Shown: positions 16,953 through 27,208, counted from the stretch's first letter. The stretch is DNA of 64,000 bases from Caldilineaceae bacterium (GCA_022842065.1 JALHQH010000022.1:85140-149139); one strand, 5' to 3'. The notes: generated by a model not told the origin, from the sequence alone. Numbers and translations are program-made.

Positions 16953-18467
16953 TTACTGGATCGTACTCTCGCTGTTTCGTAAACGACGACCCATGCCCAA
17001 TTTTCGTGGCACGAGGGCACGTAGAATCTGCCATAATTCACGAATTAGGTCACGTTGTGTGATCAGTAACAGAACCAGATAGATAACAACACCGGTTCCC
17101 ACCAGGGTCAACAAAGCAGGTAGGTTATCGAGATTACCGAAAAACTTTGCCACAGGCACTTTGACGAAGTGAACACCAAGGGCCATGATAATACCGCTCA
17201 ACAGAATAGGCATGGTGATTTTTAGCGTTGCCTTCGCTGTCCCTGGTAAAAGTGTGTTGATCTGATAAACATTATAAAAAGCACCGATCAAATGCGAAAG
17301 GGCAACGGCCAGGGCAACGCCTTCGATCTGCCACTGGATTAAATACAACACACCAGGAATCATACTTGCTAACAAAACAAAACCGGCACGCGTATTGTAG
17401 CTGGGCAGCCCCAACGCTTGGAAGACTGGGGCAGAGTTTTCCGAAACCGGTCGGGTTAAGATCAGCAGCGAAAAAATTTGGAGAACGGTTACCATCGGCA
17501 TCCACTTAGTGCCGAAGAGGACTTGCACCAATGGTGCCGCAACCACCGTTATCCCGAGTGCAAATGGCGTAACAAACAGAAAAACCAGGCGTACCGTCTT
17601 CAGGTAAGCACGCGCTAGCCGCACTTTGTCATCTTGGATCTTTGCGTATGAAGGGAAAAAGACCATGCCAATCGTATTTTTGGCGAGCTGCCCGATTGTG
17701 CCATTTGAGAAATCGAATGCTTTGCTATAGAAACCTAAAGCAGTTACACCTAACGTACGACCAACCAACCAATCATCCCAGTGCGTATGAAAATAACCGA
17801 GCAGACCACTGCCGGTGACCTGTACGCCATAGGAAAACAGCCGTTTCATAAGGGCATTATCCCACGGCTTGGGAATAATCCAGTCCCATCCTGGGCACCA
17901 GATCCAGTGTAGGATTGTCGCAACAACGGTCGAGAGCAAATTGGAGTAGACCAGGCTCCAAATTCCCCAACCTGAATAAGCCAAATAGAGTACACTAATC
18001 GCATAAACTATAATAGAGGCTAGATTTGCCAATGAAATATATTGAAATTTCAATTGTTTACGCAGCAACGACGTGGGGACCACAGACAATCCCCCCAATA
18101 AAACAATTGCACTGAGCCAACGCAAGATGGGCGCAGTCCGCACATCACCTAACCCGAGCGCAAGGGTTTCGCTATAGGCAATCATCAGTCCACAAAATAA
18201 AGCGCTAGTCATAAACACGATCACAAAAGCCTGGAAGGCAACCTTCTTAATATCATCTTTACTCTGAATGATCGCCTTATCCATCCCTAAATTTGTGAAT
18301 AAGTTTGAACTCTGGACAAGGACGAGGGCAAGCGTAATCAAACCAAAGTCACCAGGATCAAGCAGCCGCGCCAGGATGATCGAAAGAGTAAAATTAATGG
18401 GGCGCATGATCAGCAGCACCCCACCCATAAACATACTATTGCGCGCCGTTGTTAGCTTCAGATTCAT
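16953..18467 (-). CDS. Wzx/WzxC-type polysaccharide flippase
   Basis: A 504-residue polytopic membrane protein with the pattern of the oligosaccharide-flippase superfamily (MOP; Polysacc_synt_3/WzxC). It starts FMGGVLLIMRPINFTLSIILARLLDPGDFG, the conserved first-helix/loop signature, and then contains about 12-14 hydrophobic segments. ITVVAAPLVQVLFGTKWMPMV is another family element. It should move the lipid-linked, probably already sulfated or later-sulfated repeat unit across the cytoplasmic membrane. It lies in the middle of the glycosyltransferase/sulfotransferase block. Possible promoter elements (TTGAAT, 17 bases, TAGGAT) lie in the gap upstream, but they are weak. Confidence 0.9.
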   Translation of the reverse strand: MNLKLTTARNSMFMGGVLLIMRPINFTLSIILARLLDPGDFGLITLALVLVQSSNLFTNLGMDKAIIQSKDDIKKVAFQAFVIVFMTSALFCGLMIAYSETLALGLGDVRTAPILRWLSAIVLLGGLSVVPTSLLRKQLKFQYISLANLASIIVYAISVLYLAYSGWGIWSLVYSNLLSTVVATILHWIWCPGWDWIIPKPWDNALMKRLFSYGVQVTGSGLLGYFHTHWDDWLVGRTLGVTALGFYSKAFDFSNGTIGQLAKNTIGMVFFPSYAKIQDDKVRLARAYLKTVRLVFLFVTPFALGITVVAAPLVQVLFGTKWMPMVTVLQIFSLLILTRPVSENSAPVFQALGLPSYNTRAGFVLLASMIPGVLYLIQWQIEGVALAVALSHLIGAFYNVYQINTLLPGTAKATLKITMPILLSGIIMALGVHFVKVPVAKFFGNLDNLPALLTLVGTGVVIYLVLLLITQRDLIRELWQILRALVPRKLGMGRRLRNSESTIQ

Positions 18468-18601
18468 ATAATTAAGTGCCTAACTATTCTTATCATACGT
18501 CTATGCATCTTGTATTTTGCAACAGATAAAAAGCATTATCCTATAACTGCCCAAAAAGTAATTCAAGTTATTCACGTCACCAATAAAAGAAATCTAAGTG
18601 T

Positions 18602-19528
18602 TCAGACGGCATAAAGTTCCAAGTAGCAACTAAAGTGAAGCGTTACAAATATGAGGTTCAAGCTCCGATTGATATATCGCTGTGCATTCGCTAGCCACTT
18701 CGTCGTTGACTGATTATCAAAACGCTGGTGAATATATTGTAGTTGCGCATAATAGCGTTCAGCAAGATAGCGGCCCCACTGCACAGGCAGTTCCTCTTTT
18801 GCACCAGCATTTACCTTTTGGTGTACCACTGCTGCATACAGTTCCGGATCAGTATGATCTACACCAAGAAAAACATATATATTGCGTAATAATGCAACTG
18901 GATCTTCAGCAATCTGCTCAAAAAAGCCAATAAAAATTTGTTCTTGCGGATAAACACTTTCCCAAACTTGCAGAATATCTACATAACTTGACCGCTGATG
19001 AGGATGCACATCCTGCATAAATTTGTGCAGAACAGCTTCATCAGCATGCGCCCCGTTTGCCAATACGCGGCGGTATTTTTGATTCGCCTGCGACCAGGTA
19101 CGCTCAATTGGATCACGTAATAATAGAATAATCTTCAGGTCGGGCATTAAGCTGTGTATTTCCGCAACAGCAGCTCGCTCTAAAATACTATATTCTGGGG
19201 TTGCCTCACCAGCAACTTGTCCACGTTGTGGCTCAAACAGTGAGCCATACCAGCGCATGTTTCTTGGAAAAAAGAAGTAGCGTAGGTACCAGCGAATATC
19301 ACGTCCCTTATAAGCTTCTCTGGCCATACGGCGCAATAAGATACGAGCGCGATAACGCATCAATGGCTCATGTGCATGCGCGATGAGCGAAGGTGCCATC
19401 GACTTAAAATTAAAGTAATGCAATTCTTTGATCGGAGGTGTCCAGATTTGTGGATGGTGGGACAACGCCTGATTCAACCAGGTTGTCCCAGCCCGTTGTG
19501 CGCCGATGCATAAGAAATTAGGAAACAT
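18602..19528 (-). CDS. Sulfotransferase (GAQRAGTTWL type)
   Basis: A 308-residue protein with FLCIGAQRAGTTWLNQALSHHP at residues 5-26 (5'-phosphosulfate loop), KELHYFNFK, GEATPEYSIL and LLLRDPIERTWSQANQKYRR (3'-phosphate site). The family is certain, the acceptor unknown. ATG 19528 is chosen because AGGTGAGG is 7 bases upstream; an in-frame ATG at 19570 would add 14 residues and overlap the stop of the preceding glycosyltransferase gene. With that gene it forms a tightly packed pair. Confidence 0.87.
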   Translation of the reverse strand: MFPNFLCIGAQRAGTTWLNQALSHHPQIWTPPIKELHYFNFKSMAPSLIAHAHEPLMRYRARILLRRMAREAYKGRDIRWYLRYFFFPRNMRWYGSLFEPQRGQVAGEATPEYSILERAAVAEIHSLMPDLKIILLLRDPIERTWSQANQKYRRVLANGAHADEAVLHKFMQDVHPHQRSSYVDILQVWESVYPQEQIFIGFFEQIAEDPVALLRNIYVFLGVDHTDPELYAAVVHQKVNAGAKEELPVQWGRYLAERYYAQLQYIHQRFDNQSTTKWLANAQRYINRSLNLIFVTLHFSCYLELYAV

Positions 19529-19562
19529 ATTATCCTCACCTTTTGCAGGTAAAAAGGGGGAT

Positions 19563-20723
19563 TCACACAACGGTTAGCAGTTTTTGATAGACCTCTTCAT
19601 GTCTGGCTGCGACTTCTTCATGTGTGACCCCACGCCGGATCTTTCGACTGGTAATAGAGATTCGCGCCAAAAGTAGAGGATCTTTAATGAAATTTAGCAT
19701 AGCGGATGCCCAAGCCTCCGCCCTATTTTTGACCAAAAAGCCATTCTTGTCATTCTCAACAAAATCGTGATGTGATCGCACATCTGTAGAAATAATTGGC
19801 AGCCCCACGGCACGATATTCCAAAATCTTGATCGTGGGTTGAAAGTCCCAGGTCGGCCGTGCCGGATTATAAGCAAGACCAACATGATACTTTGTCAGTA
19901 ACTCTGGAATTTCGCGATAGTGAATCGGGGGTTTGATCGTGACAACATGATCAATCCCCAGTTCCTTGATCAATGTTTGATAGTAACCATCGGCCATATC
20001 AGGCCCGATTAAATCAACACTGAACTGATCGGTAGTGGCCGCAACTTGGCGAATCGCGTGCAAAAGCAGTTCTAATTCACGAAAGTGGGCAATCGTACCA
20101 ATATAAATAAACCGTACGTCTGTACTTTTTGTCGCTTCAAAGGGTGAGGTAGCAACAGTTAACATTGCCGGCTCGATTCCAACCGGAATTGAGGTTGCAC
20201 GCTGCGACCAAGCTTTGCCTAGAATTCGTTCCGCCGCCAGCGGATAGTCAAAACAGGCATAATCATAGATAAAATTTGCCGTAAACCACCAGATGTTGCC
20301 CAATGTCCAGTCACGAACGCGCGCCGCCAAGGTGGATTTCACCCCCATGTTAATTTGCTTAACATCAAAGATAAATTTCATCAATGGTGGCATGGCCAAA
20401 GGAATCAACCAAGGAAACATTTCCGGATTAACCTGTACAATCTCTGGGTTGACTCTTTTTAGGAAGCGGCGCAGTCGCAGCACAAATCGCAATTGCGCAT
20501 ACCGCTTATACAGTGGTAAAAGTCGGCGATTTTTATAGGCCCTTAGTTGCCGGTGAAAGCCCGGCAACGTCTCACAGCTCCCCTCACCATCTGACAGCTC
20601 AAAATCGCCGACGGCGTTAACTTGCCCAAGCCAAACCCGATGGCCGCGTTGACGTAAACTTGCCACCGTATTAGGATAATCAGGATTAGGACCTTCATAA
20701 AAATGAACAAAAACAATATGCAT
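19563..20723 (-). CDS. GT4-type glycosyltransferase
   Basis: A 386-residue GT-B glycosyltransferase. The N-terminal domain starts MHIVFVHFYEGPNP. The C-terminal Glycos_transf_1 domain has VRFIYIGTIAHFRELELLLHAI, HVVTIKPPIHYREIPELLTKYHVGLAYNP and the conserved TIKILEYRAVGLPIISTD with the E-x7-E-like nucleotide-sugar site. It transfers a sugar from a nucleotide donor with retention of configuration (family knowledge). The donor is unknown. It is 5 bases downstream of the GT2 gene that follows at 20729. Confidence 0.88.
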   Translation of the reverse strand: MHIVFVHFYEGPNPDYPNTVASLRQRGHRVWLGQVNAVGDFELSDGEGSCETLPGFHRQLRAYKNRRLLPLYKRYAQLRFVLRLRRFLKRVNPEIVQVNPEMFPWLIPLAMPPLMKFIFDVKQINMGVKSTLAARVRDWTLGNIWWFTANFIYDYACFDYPLAAERILGKAWSQRATSIPVGIEPAMLTVATSPFEATKSTDVRFIYIGTIAHFRELELLLHAIRQVAATTDQFSVDLIGPDMADGYYQTLIKELGIDHVVTIKPPIHYREIPELLTKYHVGLAYNPARPTWDFQPTIKILEYRAVGLPIISTDVRSHHDFVENDKNGFLVKNRAEAWASAMLNFIKDPLLLARISITSRKIRRGVTHEEVAARHEEVYQKLLTVV

Positions 20724-20728
20724 AATGA

Positions 20729-21664
20729 TTATTTACTTGGGTGTAAGATGGCAGCCGGCAGATGCAATAAAGACGATTGCGGTGAAGCCCGAAAGCTTTG
20801 CCCCACATGGTGAATCGCTGCCCACCACTGGCCTTTTTTCCAGACCGAACGCGCAACCCGACGATGGGCGGCCGCTAAGCCAATTTGAAAGCGCTTGCGC
20901 AATACCGGTGAAAGATTTGGGATAGTAGCAAGTAAATCCTGGTAAAGAATGACATGCATGCTTGCGCCAAGATATTTATCAACATCATAGGTTAACGTCA
21001 GCCGGTTTTGAGGCAGATCATCACCATTCATCTGTGCGCCGCAACCGGCCACCGCACAAATGGGGCCAGTAATGCCTAACTTCATAAACAGATGGGTATC
21101 ATCGCGGTAGCGCAACTGTGGATGAAAACCACCAGCGGCAACATAAGCTGCTTTGCTAAATACACTTGCCTGTAGCATCATCGGCTGGCGCCCATCACAG
21201 ACCACCCACGCCGTACCATCCAATGCGAATTGGTAGGCACCTGCAATGTTAAACGCAAGCACTTCCCACAGCCGTTTGCCACCTTTTTCTGGTGGTTCAA
21301 TGGTATCAGCAAAATAAAAAGATGCGCGGCCATTGGTATCAGCAATCGCATGGGCCATGTTGGCTAAATGAGTTGGGAGCCACATGTCATCCGAGTCCAG
21401 TAAGGCGACCCAGTTGGATTGTGCTTGCCGGATGCCATTGTCGCGCGCCTTCGCTGAACCACCATTCGGTTGGTGTAAGTAACGCACTGGTGGACCAAAG
21501 GCAGTAACAACCTGTGCTGTATTGTCAGCTGAGCCATCATCAACAACAATAATTTCTAACGGTTGTTTGTGCTGTGCTAATGCGCTTATAATCGCGCGAC
21601 TAACCAGATGCGCACGATTATAAGTCGGAATCACAACACTAAACTTAATGTCTTTAGGATCCAT
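20729..21664 (-). CDS. GT2-family glycosyltransferase
   Basis: A 311-residue GT-A fold enzyme with FSVVIPTYNRAHLVSRAIISALAQ (about 7-30), IIVVDDGSADNT (the nucleotide-binding acidic pair), NGGSAKARDNGIRQAQ and LLDSDDMWLP, the metal-binding D-x-D region. Inverting sugar transfer to the growing repeat unit is expected; donor not readable. A longer frame starts with TTG at 21703; ATG 21664 is more likely although no clear Shine-Dalgarno is present. Confidence 0.88.
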   Translation of the reverse strand: MDPKDIKFSVVIPTYNRAHLVSRAIISALAQHKQPLEIIVVDDGSADNTAQVVTAFGPPVRYLHQPNGGSAKARDNGIRQAQSNWVALLDSDDMWLPTHLANMAHAIADTNGRASFYFADTIEPPEKGGKRLWEVLAFNIAGAYQFALDGTAWVVCDGRQPMMLQASVFSKAAYVAAGGFHPQLRYRDDTHLFMKLGITGPICAVAGCGAQMNGDDLPQNRLTLTYDVDKYLGASMHVILYQDLLATIPNLSPVLRKRFQIGLAAAHRRVARSVWKKGQWWAAIHHVGQSFRASPQSSLLHLPAAILHPSK

Positions 21665-21791
21665 AAATATCCAGTAATCGATAATCTTACGATTTTTATC
21701 CAACAGCCATCATCGTTATACCATCTCAATCGCTGATATAAGACGGGTTGCCAGGGTAGGTTATGCCTCAGTGGCAACGCCTGGTCATAAG

Positions 21792-22697
21792 TTAGGCACC
21801 ACCGACAGAGACCATTTGGCGCGCCGCCCAGACCAGTTCGCTGCGCAGATTTTTGCCTCTGCGTTTCATCCAACGCAACAGATGAAAATAGCACTTCAAT
21901 TTTTCTGACAAAGAAAGAGGGCTATACCCAATGGCAATAAAGAGTTCGTACAACTGTCGCCATTTTGGAAAGACCAGGCGATTACGCAATTTAGGATCAA
22001 ACCAGGATGAGCGTGATTGCGCATCTGGCGTGACCACGACTGAGCTTTTAACATGAATACGATGCAGAAATAACGGTTCAGGAATTTCGTAAAAAGGACC
22101 ATAGAGGCCCAAAACCGCCAGTAGCGTACGGTCAGAATCTGTATAATTGTCGATCATCTTTGTCTTACGCAGAATATCGATGCGAATTAACCCAAAAACT
22201 TCTTCACAATTGTGCAAGGGGTGAACCCGGCTTAACCCAAAGAAACGGCGATGCGCTTCAGCGGCTTGTGCATTAACAGTTGATTGTTTCACAGCCAACA
22301 AATTGCCGTTACTGTCAATATCTTGTGTCCAGGTAAAACAAAGCACCACACGTGGATGTGTTTCTAAGATTTCCACAGATTTTTCAATTGTCGTGGGCGC
22401 AAGCAGATCATCATGCGCTAACCAGCGAAAATACTGGCCTTCGGCCAGCGCAACCACACGGTTATAATTCCATGCGGCCCCATGATTCTGGTCAGAACGA
22501 ACATAACGTACACGGCTATCTTGTGCCGCGAATTGCCGACAAATCTCAGCTGTACGATCTTGTGAACCATTATCAGAGATGATTAACTCAAGGTTAGTAT
22601 AGGTCTGTGATAGGACAGACGCAATGGCGTCGGCCAGATAGTTGTCACCGTTATAAACTGGTAAACCAATCGTGACAAGGGGTGTGTGCTGCGACAC
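21792..22697 (-). CDS. GT2-family glycosyltransferase
   Basis: A 301-residue GT-A enzyme with LVTIGLPVYNGDNYLADAIASVLSQTY (6-32), LELIISDNGSQDRTAEIC, NHGAAWNYNRVVALAEGQYFRWLAHDD (D-D metal site). It starts with GTG at 22697, preceded by AAGGAG 8 bases upstream. It is related to but not a copy of the neighbouring GT2 protein. The hydrophobic C-terminal helix typical of lipid-linked GT2 synthases is absent, so it is a soluble or peripheral transferase. Confidence 0.88.
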   Translation of the reverse strand: MSQHTPLVTIGLPVYNGDNYLADAIASVLSQTYTNLELIISDNGSQDRTAEICRQFAAQDSRVRYVRSDQNHGAAWNYNRVVALAEGQYFRWLAHDDLLAPTTIEKSVEILETHPRVVLCFTWTQDIDSNGNLLAVKQSTVNAQAAEAHRRFFGLSRVHPLHNCEEVFGLIRIDILRKTKMIDNYTDSDRTLLAVLGLYGPFYEIPEPLFLHRIHVKSSVVVTPDAQSRSSWFDPKLRNRLVFPKWRQLYELFIAIGYSPLSLSEKLKCYFHLLRWMKRRGKNLRSELVWAARQMVSVGGA

Positions 22698-22724
22698 AGG
22701 TATACTCCTTAAATTTCTAAAGAT

Positions 22725-23849
22725 CTATGATTTTGAAGTCAACTTTGCAAAACTCATAGATCTTGCCCAGTAATCGGCCAGTACGCTACGCAACAGTTTT
22801 CCGCCACCCAGTCGCCATCGTTTATACAGACGCTCGAAGAATTCATAGCTGCTATAGGCGATTACTGCGAGCGCCTTTACACGAGCAGCCATCGTTACGG
22901 CTTCCGGTGGATAATGCAATAGTTTCATTTCTGACTTGGTTATCTGCTGGCAAAGCGCAACGGCCTCTGGTTTCAGGGTCTTCTTCCATTTTCCTTTTGC
23001 ACTATTGCTGATCCCTTTCTTTACCCCGGAATGCGCGACGGTTGCGTTTACCCAAGCAACCTCTAGCATGGCATCGGCATATTCCAAATCCAAGAATGCA
23101 CAGATGGATTTAACTTTATTTTTCGGATCTTCGACGAGATCTTCATAACGAACCCGCAAGATTTGGGCTGGATATGTTTGTGCAGCAAGATTACCGGCCC
23201 GGATCGCTGTCGTCCAGCCCATACTATCCCAAATCGGATCGTAGCCACCGCGCAACCTAGCAAATTCGCGGGCAGCTTCATCACCTTGCCCGATCCACTC
23301 ATCAGATTGGCGACGAAATTTAGAAGCTAAAATATCACGTGGATCACGAACAACTTCAATAAAACGGGCTGATGGAATCGCCGCCAAAATTGGCTTGACA
23401 TGAAAAATATGGCGCGGTGTTTTTTCAATCCACCTGGTTTTGTGCGCAGCCATGGCTAAGGCATGATAGACAATCACAAATATTTCTTTATATTTACGGC
23501 TTGCTTGTGCTTCACTAACAATTTTTGCGAGCCATTCTTCACTAATCAGCGCGCCTGCCCCAGCGATTTGGGCTGCTTGCCGCCCACTGTAGTTGGTATT
23601 TGCATACCCCAGTTCGATAATCTTAAGTAAATAATTGATATAATTGTATAGACAATCGTCATCTTGCAAATCTGGAAATTTAGCGCGGATCAGCTCAAAA
23701 TGAGCAAAGAACCTTGATTCTCCCTTACCCAAGTAGACAGTAGGATTTAAGCCAAGAATCTTTTGCATCAAGGTTGTTCCTGAATGCATATAACCAACCA
23801 CAAAGATCGGTTTCATCTCTTGTATGCCAGATGGGTAGATAGCAGCCAT
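22725..23849 (-). CDS. Sulfotransferase family 3-like protein
   Basis: A 374-residue protein with KPIFVVGYMHSGTTLMQKILGLNP (13-36; PAPS 5'-loop with SGTT) and RFIEVVRDPRDILASKFRRQSDEW (3'-phosphate site with Arg and Ser), plus LRVRYEDLVEDPKNKVKSICAFLDLEY, the typical Sulfotransfer_3 C-terminal signature. The C-terminal 60 residues form a basic helix-rich tail (FFERLYKRWRLGGGK) that may bind membrane or the anionic polymer. Second possible start: Met12. Acceptor unknown. Confidence 0.87.
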   Translation of the reverse strand: MAAIYPSGIQEMKPIFVVGYMHSGTTLMQKILGLNPTVYLGKGESRFFAHFELIRAKFPDLQDDDCLYNYINYLLKIIELGYANTNYSGRQAAQIAGAGALISEEWLAKIVSEAQASRKYKEIFVIVYHALAMAAHKTRWIEKTPRHIFHVKPILAAIPSARFIEVVRDPRDILASKFRRQSDEWIGQGDEAAREFARLRGGYDPIWDSMGWTTAIRAGNLAAQTYPAQILRVRYEDLVEDPKNKVKSICAFLDLEYADAMLEVAWVNATVAHSGVKKGISNSAKGKWKKTLKPEAVALCQQITKSEMKLLHYPPEAVTMAARVKALAVIAYSSYEFFERLYKRWRLGGGKLLRSVLADYWARSMSFAKLTSKS

Positions 23850-24011
23850 GTTTATACTCTATTTCACATTCGCTATAGACCGCAACAACGCAGACCAACT
23901 TCGATAAAGCTTAGGCGCTGCGGCGATCAGTAATTACAGTCACAGTCAAACCAGATTTAGCAGAGACTATTTTTGATCCAACTTGCCTAGTGGATGAATT
24001 GACCGAGGTTG

Positions 24012-24983
24012 TCACTTACGGCCTGCTCTTTTTAGCTTGGCCCATTGACGCCACAGCGATCTTTCCCAGGGGATTAGGCGTTTGGCAACACCCCAACGCA
24101 AATCAAGGGCACTGTTACGCGCCGTCCGCACCACCGGAGAAACGGGCTCGACCTGGGCCACATACCCCAATTGTTGCAATTCTTTACCCGCAATCCAGTT
24201 AAAGCGATCATGCAGTTGCTGATCCCAATGTTGCCAGCGTTTTGTCGGCTCAAAATTCTCAAATTTATTGCCTTCCCAGTGTACCTTCTGGTTACCTTCT
24301 GTAACCAGTTGGGACGAACCAAAAACGGGCAGCTCGTTCATCGCTGCAAAATCATAGTGCGCGCTGTCTAGATTTAAGAAAGGCAAAATCTTCTGCATCT
24401 CCGCTGCGGTATTTTGCTGTAAATCTTCATATTTGACGATCAAATACCGACACTCTGCTTCTGTTTTTACTAACTGTTGAATCATACGTGCGGCGTCAGC
24501 CCATTCATGCATTACTTCGTCATAGCTGCGCTTAAAGCTTTTTACACTAGACTCAACCACGGCACGACCATCACGGACCATAATTAGCAGCTTTGCATTG
24601 GGGAAGAGCTTAAAAAACAAGGGCAAATTGGCGACATCAGGCGTTTTTGTCACCAGCCGCGTCGTCAGATGACCGTTGGGGCGATCCTTCAACGCTTCTG
24701 CATCTAAAAACGAAAGCAGACCATCACCCAGATACTTCATTAACGGATCAGGCGCATCGAATTGTTGACGCCAGCTTTTGTCCCAGGCCCGGTAAACCGT
24801 CTCGGTGTACTGCTGCAGAATATCAGCATGGGTTAGAAAAAAATCTTCCCGTACAACATCACCCGCGCGACAGTCTGGATGTAACAGCAGCAATTGGAAC
24901 AGAAAATTCGTACCACAACGGCGGCCAATCCCCAAGATAAAAATAGGGTCTGCTGATTGATTTTCTAGCATGGGACTCATCAT
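24012..24983 (-). CDS. Sulfotransferase family 3-like protein
   Basis: A 323-residue protein with DPIFILGIGRRCGTNFLFQLLLLHP (12-36); CGTNF replaces the more usual SGTT in the P-loop. KLLIMVRDGRAVVESSVKSFKRSYDE is the 3'-phosphate-binding segment and CRYLIVKYEDLQQNTAAEMQKILPFL the C-terminal signature. The PAPS-binding Arg and Ser are kept, so activity is plausible. It stands between a sulfotransferase and a glycosyltransferase on the same strand. Confidence 0.83.
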   Translation of the reverse strand: MMSPMLENQSADPIFILGIGRRCGTNFLFQLLLLHPDCRAGDVVREDFFLTHADILQQYTETVYRAWDKSWRQQFDAPDPLMKYLGDGLLSFLDAEALKDRPNGHLTTRLVTKTPDVANLPLFFKLFPNAKLLIMVRDGRAVVESSVKSFKRSYDEVMHEWADAARMIQQLVKTEAECRYLIVKYEDLQQNTAAEMQKILPFLNLDSAHYDFAAMNELPVFGSSQLVTEGNQKVHWEGNKFENFEPTKRWQHWDQQLHDRFNWIAGKELQQLGYVAQVEPVSPVVRTARNSALDLRWGVAKRLIPWERSLWRQWAKLKRAGRK

Positions 24984-25096
24984 CTACTCTGTTATCTTTT
25001 TATCAGGATACTAGTACCGGCATCGCAACGCAGTTTGGTGTAGATAAAGTGAATCTCTACTTTTCACAAGGAGCGTTATACCCAACCGCTGTATCG

Positions 25097-26299
25097 TTAT
25101 TTGGCTCGTCGATTCGCTAGCAGATTCTGATAGAGATTCTCCAGCGTATCGACCACACGGTCCCAGTTATAGACACGTTCGATCCGTTGTCGTGCCTTTA
25201 AGCCCAGTTCAGTAATGCGCGCTGGGTTTGCCAGTAGCTCACCGAGCATACGCCGTAAGTCAACGGCATCGCCAGGTGCGAAAGCCAAGCCGGCATCGCC
25301 AATAGTTTCCCGATTTTGCTCAATCCCATTGACAACGACACACCGCCCACAGGCCATCGCACTCATCAGCGCCGGCGAATTTCCCTCCATCACCGAGGGT
25401 TGGACGTAAAGCATACAGTTGGCAAAGAGCTGACGGGCGGTATCACCATATTGATAGCCGACAAAATGGACGCGCGCATCAGCATTCGCTTTTAAGCGCT
25501 TAACATAGGCCGGATCATCAGGATTATCACCGACAATCACAAGTGGTATCGTCGTTTCTAATTCCCGATAAGCCTCAACCAACAGATGGACACCTTTGTC
25601 GGGGCGCAACATGCCGACAAACAAGATATACTTTTCTGCTTCTAGACCCAGTCCAGCCAATTGATCGGTGCCCGGTGATTCCCATAACTCAGCCGCCAAG
25701 GTAATCAACTTTGGTTCACGCTTAAAGAGCGCAGCAAATTGCCGTTGTGAGGCCTCATTATCGGTATAGACTTCGTCACTCCAGCGAAAGGCGGCTGCCG
25801 CTCCCCACTTAAGCAGCAACTGGGCTGATTTACCCCATTTCGGTCGCTCCCAGTCGATCCCATCCATGTAGACGACCGAGCGCTTACCAAAGAGCTTAAC
25901 GAGCGGTAGATAGAGCGCATTGCCCATGCCATGATAGTTGATCACATCCACGCGCTTAATAAGCAAAGCGTGCAGCGTCGAGAAAAGCGTGTGCGAGAGC
26001 ATCTCTAGCCCAGGCTTGTTTAGCGCAGGCAGCGCGACCAGGTTGATCGCCTGGAAGGGGGCTGGGGCTTTGCCGGTGTAACTTTCACGGCAGTAGACCG
26101 TTACATCATAACCGCGTGCAACTAAACGGGTTGTTTTCGCTTCGGTCTCGCGCTCACCACCGCCGGCACCAGGCAGATCAGCGGGCAGCCCTTTCATCCC
26201 AATAAAGGCAAGCCGGCTGGGTTTCGCCGTCGTAGTTGCAGCGGTGGTTTCGGCAGTGGCTTGTTTCATCGGTTGCTCAACGTACAATTTGGTGGCCAT
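25097..26299 (-). CDS. GT4-type glycosyltransferase
   Basis: A 400-residue GT-B enzyme. The N-terminal domain begins RLAFIGMKGLPADLPGAGGGERET, with the glycine-rich acceptor-side loop found in rhamnosyl/galactosyl transferases of the DUF1972/RgpA neighbourhood. The C-terminal Glycos_transf_1 domain has YILFVGMLRPDKGVHLLVEAYREL and YVQPSVMEGNSPALMSAMACGRCVVV (E-x7-E motif). Its start overlaps the end of rmlD by 23 bases, so the two are probably translated together. A rhamnosyltransferase role is an attractive guess from that coupling, nothing more. Confidence 0.88.
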   Translation of the reverse strand: MATKLYVEQPMKQATAETTAATTTAKPSRLAFIGMKGLPADLPGAGGGERETEAKTTRLVARGYDVTVYCRESYTGKAPAPFQAINLVALPALNKPGLEMLSHTLFSTLHALLIKRVDVINYHGMGNALYLPLVKLFGKRSVVYMDGIDWERPKWGKSAQLLLKWGAAAAFRWSDEVYTDNEASQRQFAALFKREPKLITLAAELWESPGTDQLAGLGLEAEKYILFVGMLRPDKGVHLLVEAYRELETTIPLVIVGDNPDDPAYVKRLKANADARVHFVGYQYGDTARQLFANCMLYVQPSVMEGNSPALMSAMACGRCVVVNGIEQNRETIGDAGLAFAPGDAVDLRRMLGELLANPARITELGLKARQRIERVYNWDRVVDTLENLYQNLLANRRAK

Positions 26300-27176
26300 T
26301 GGTTAACACTCGGTTGCCTAACAGAACAGTTTGAATATAATCCTCTAATGCGGCCTGCCATGGGCGCATCCAGTTGATGCCACGCAGGTCCAGATTGTAG
26401 TTACGTGCGGCCTCCATGCGGGGGCGTGGTGCCGCCAATGGAAAGCGTGCTGAGTTAACCGGCTCAACCTGGCAGGTGGTAATCCCCGCAAACTCGAGGA
26501 TCTTCTGGGAGAATTCATAACGGTTGCAATAGCCACCGGTATTAACCATATGATAGGTGCCAAAGAGGCCTGTCTCGGCGATGTTCACAATCCCATTGCC
26601 AATATCGTGCGTATAGGTTGGGGAACCAAATTTATCATCAACGACCGTAAGTTTGTCCCGTTGCATGGCAAGTTCTATGATCTTTGCCACAAACTTCTTA
26701 TCTTCTGGGCCACCGCCAAACATCCAACCGGCACGCACAATGTAGTAACGATTGAGCAGCTTCTCGACAATCAGCTCACCCTGATACTTCGAGCGGCTAT
26801 ACCAGCTTTGCGGGTTGGGTGTATCAAATTCAGTATAAGGGACAGGACTTGTACCATCAAAGACACTAATCGTACTAACATAGGTCATCAGGACATCCAT
26901 TTCCTGACAGGCTAGCGCGACATTCTGCGTGGCAATTGTATTCGAACGGAATGACTCATCGGGGTCGCGCTCACAGGCATCGACATCGGTCATCGCAGCG
27001 AGATGGATCACCCATGCCGGTTCGACCTCATGCATGATCTCACGAACCTGCTCACGGTTGCGCACATCCATCTCACTCAGATCAGTAACAACCACTTCAT
27101 AATTACGCCGCCGCAGGATCTGACAGAGATCGCTGCCTAACATGCCCTTGGCACCAGTGACTAAAACCTTTTTCAT
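26277..27176 (-). CDS. rmlD: dTDP-4-dehydrorhamnose reductase
   Basis: A 299-residue short-chain reductase of the RmlD family, which makes dTDP-L-rhamnose from dTDP-4-keto-L-rhamnose with NAD(P)H. The nucleotide motif is VTGAKGMLGSDL (6-17), then HLAAMTDVDACERDP, the STISVFDG segment typical of RmlD, and the catalytic YSRSK (Tyr126, Lys130). Length is usual. It lies 32 bases downstream of rmlC. RmlA and RmlB, needed for the earlier steps, are not in the window. Confidence 0.88.
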   Translation of the reverse strand: MKKVLVTGAKGMLGSDLCQILRRRNYEVVVTDLSEMDVRNREQVREIMHEVEPAWVIHLAAMTDVDACERDPDESFRSNTIATQNVALACQEMDVLMTYVSTISVFDGTSPVPYTEFDTPNPQSWYSRSKYQGELIVEKLLNRYYIVRAGWMFGGGPEDKKFVAKIIELAMQRDKLTVVDDKFGSPTYTHDIGNGIVNIAETGLFGTYHMVNTGGYCNRYEFSQKILEFAGITTCQVEPVNSARFPLAAPRPRMEAARNYNLDLRGINWMRPWQAALEDYIQTVLLGNRVLTNGHQIVR

Positions 27177-27208
27177 TACGAATTTATCTCCCGTTTGATT
27201 TTTTACAG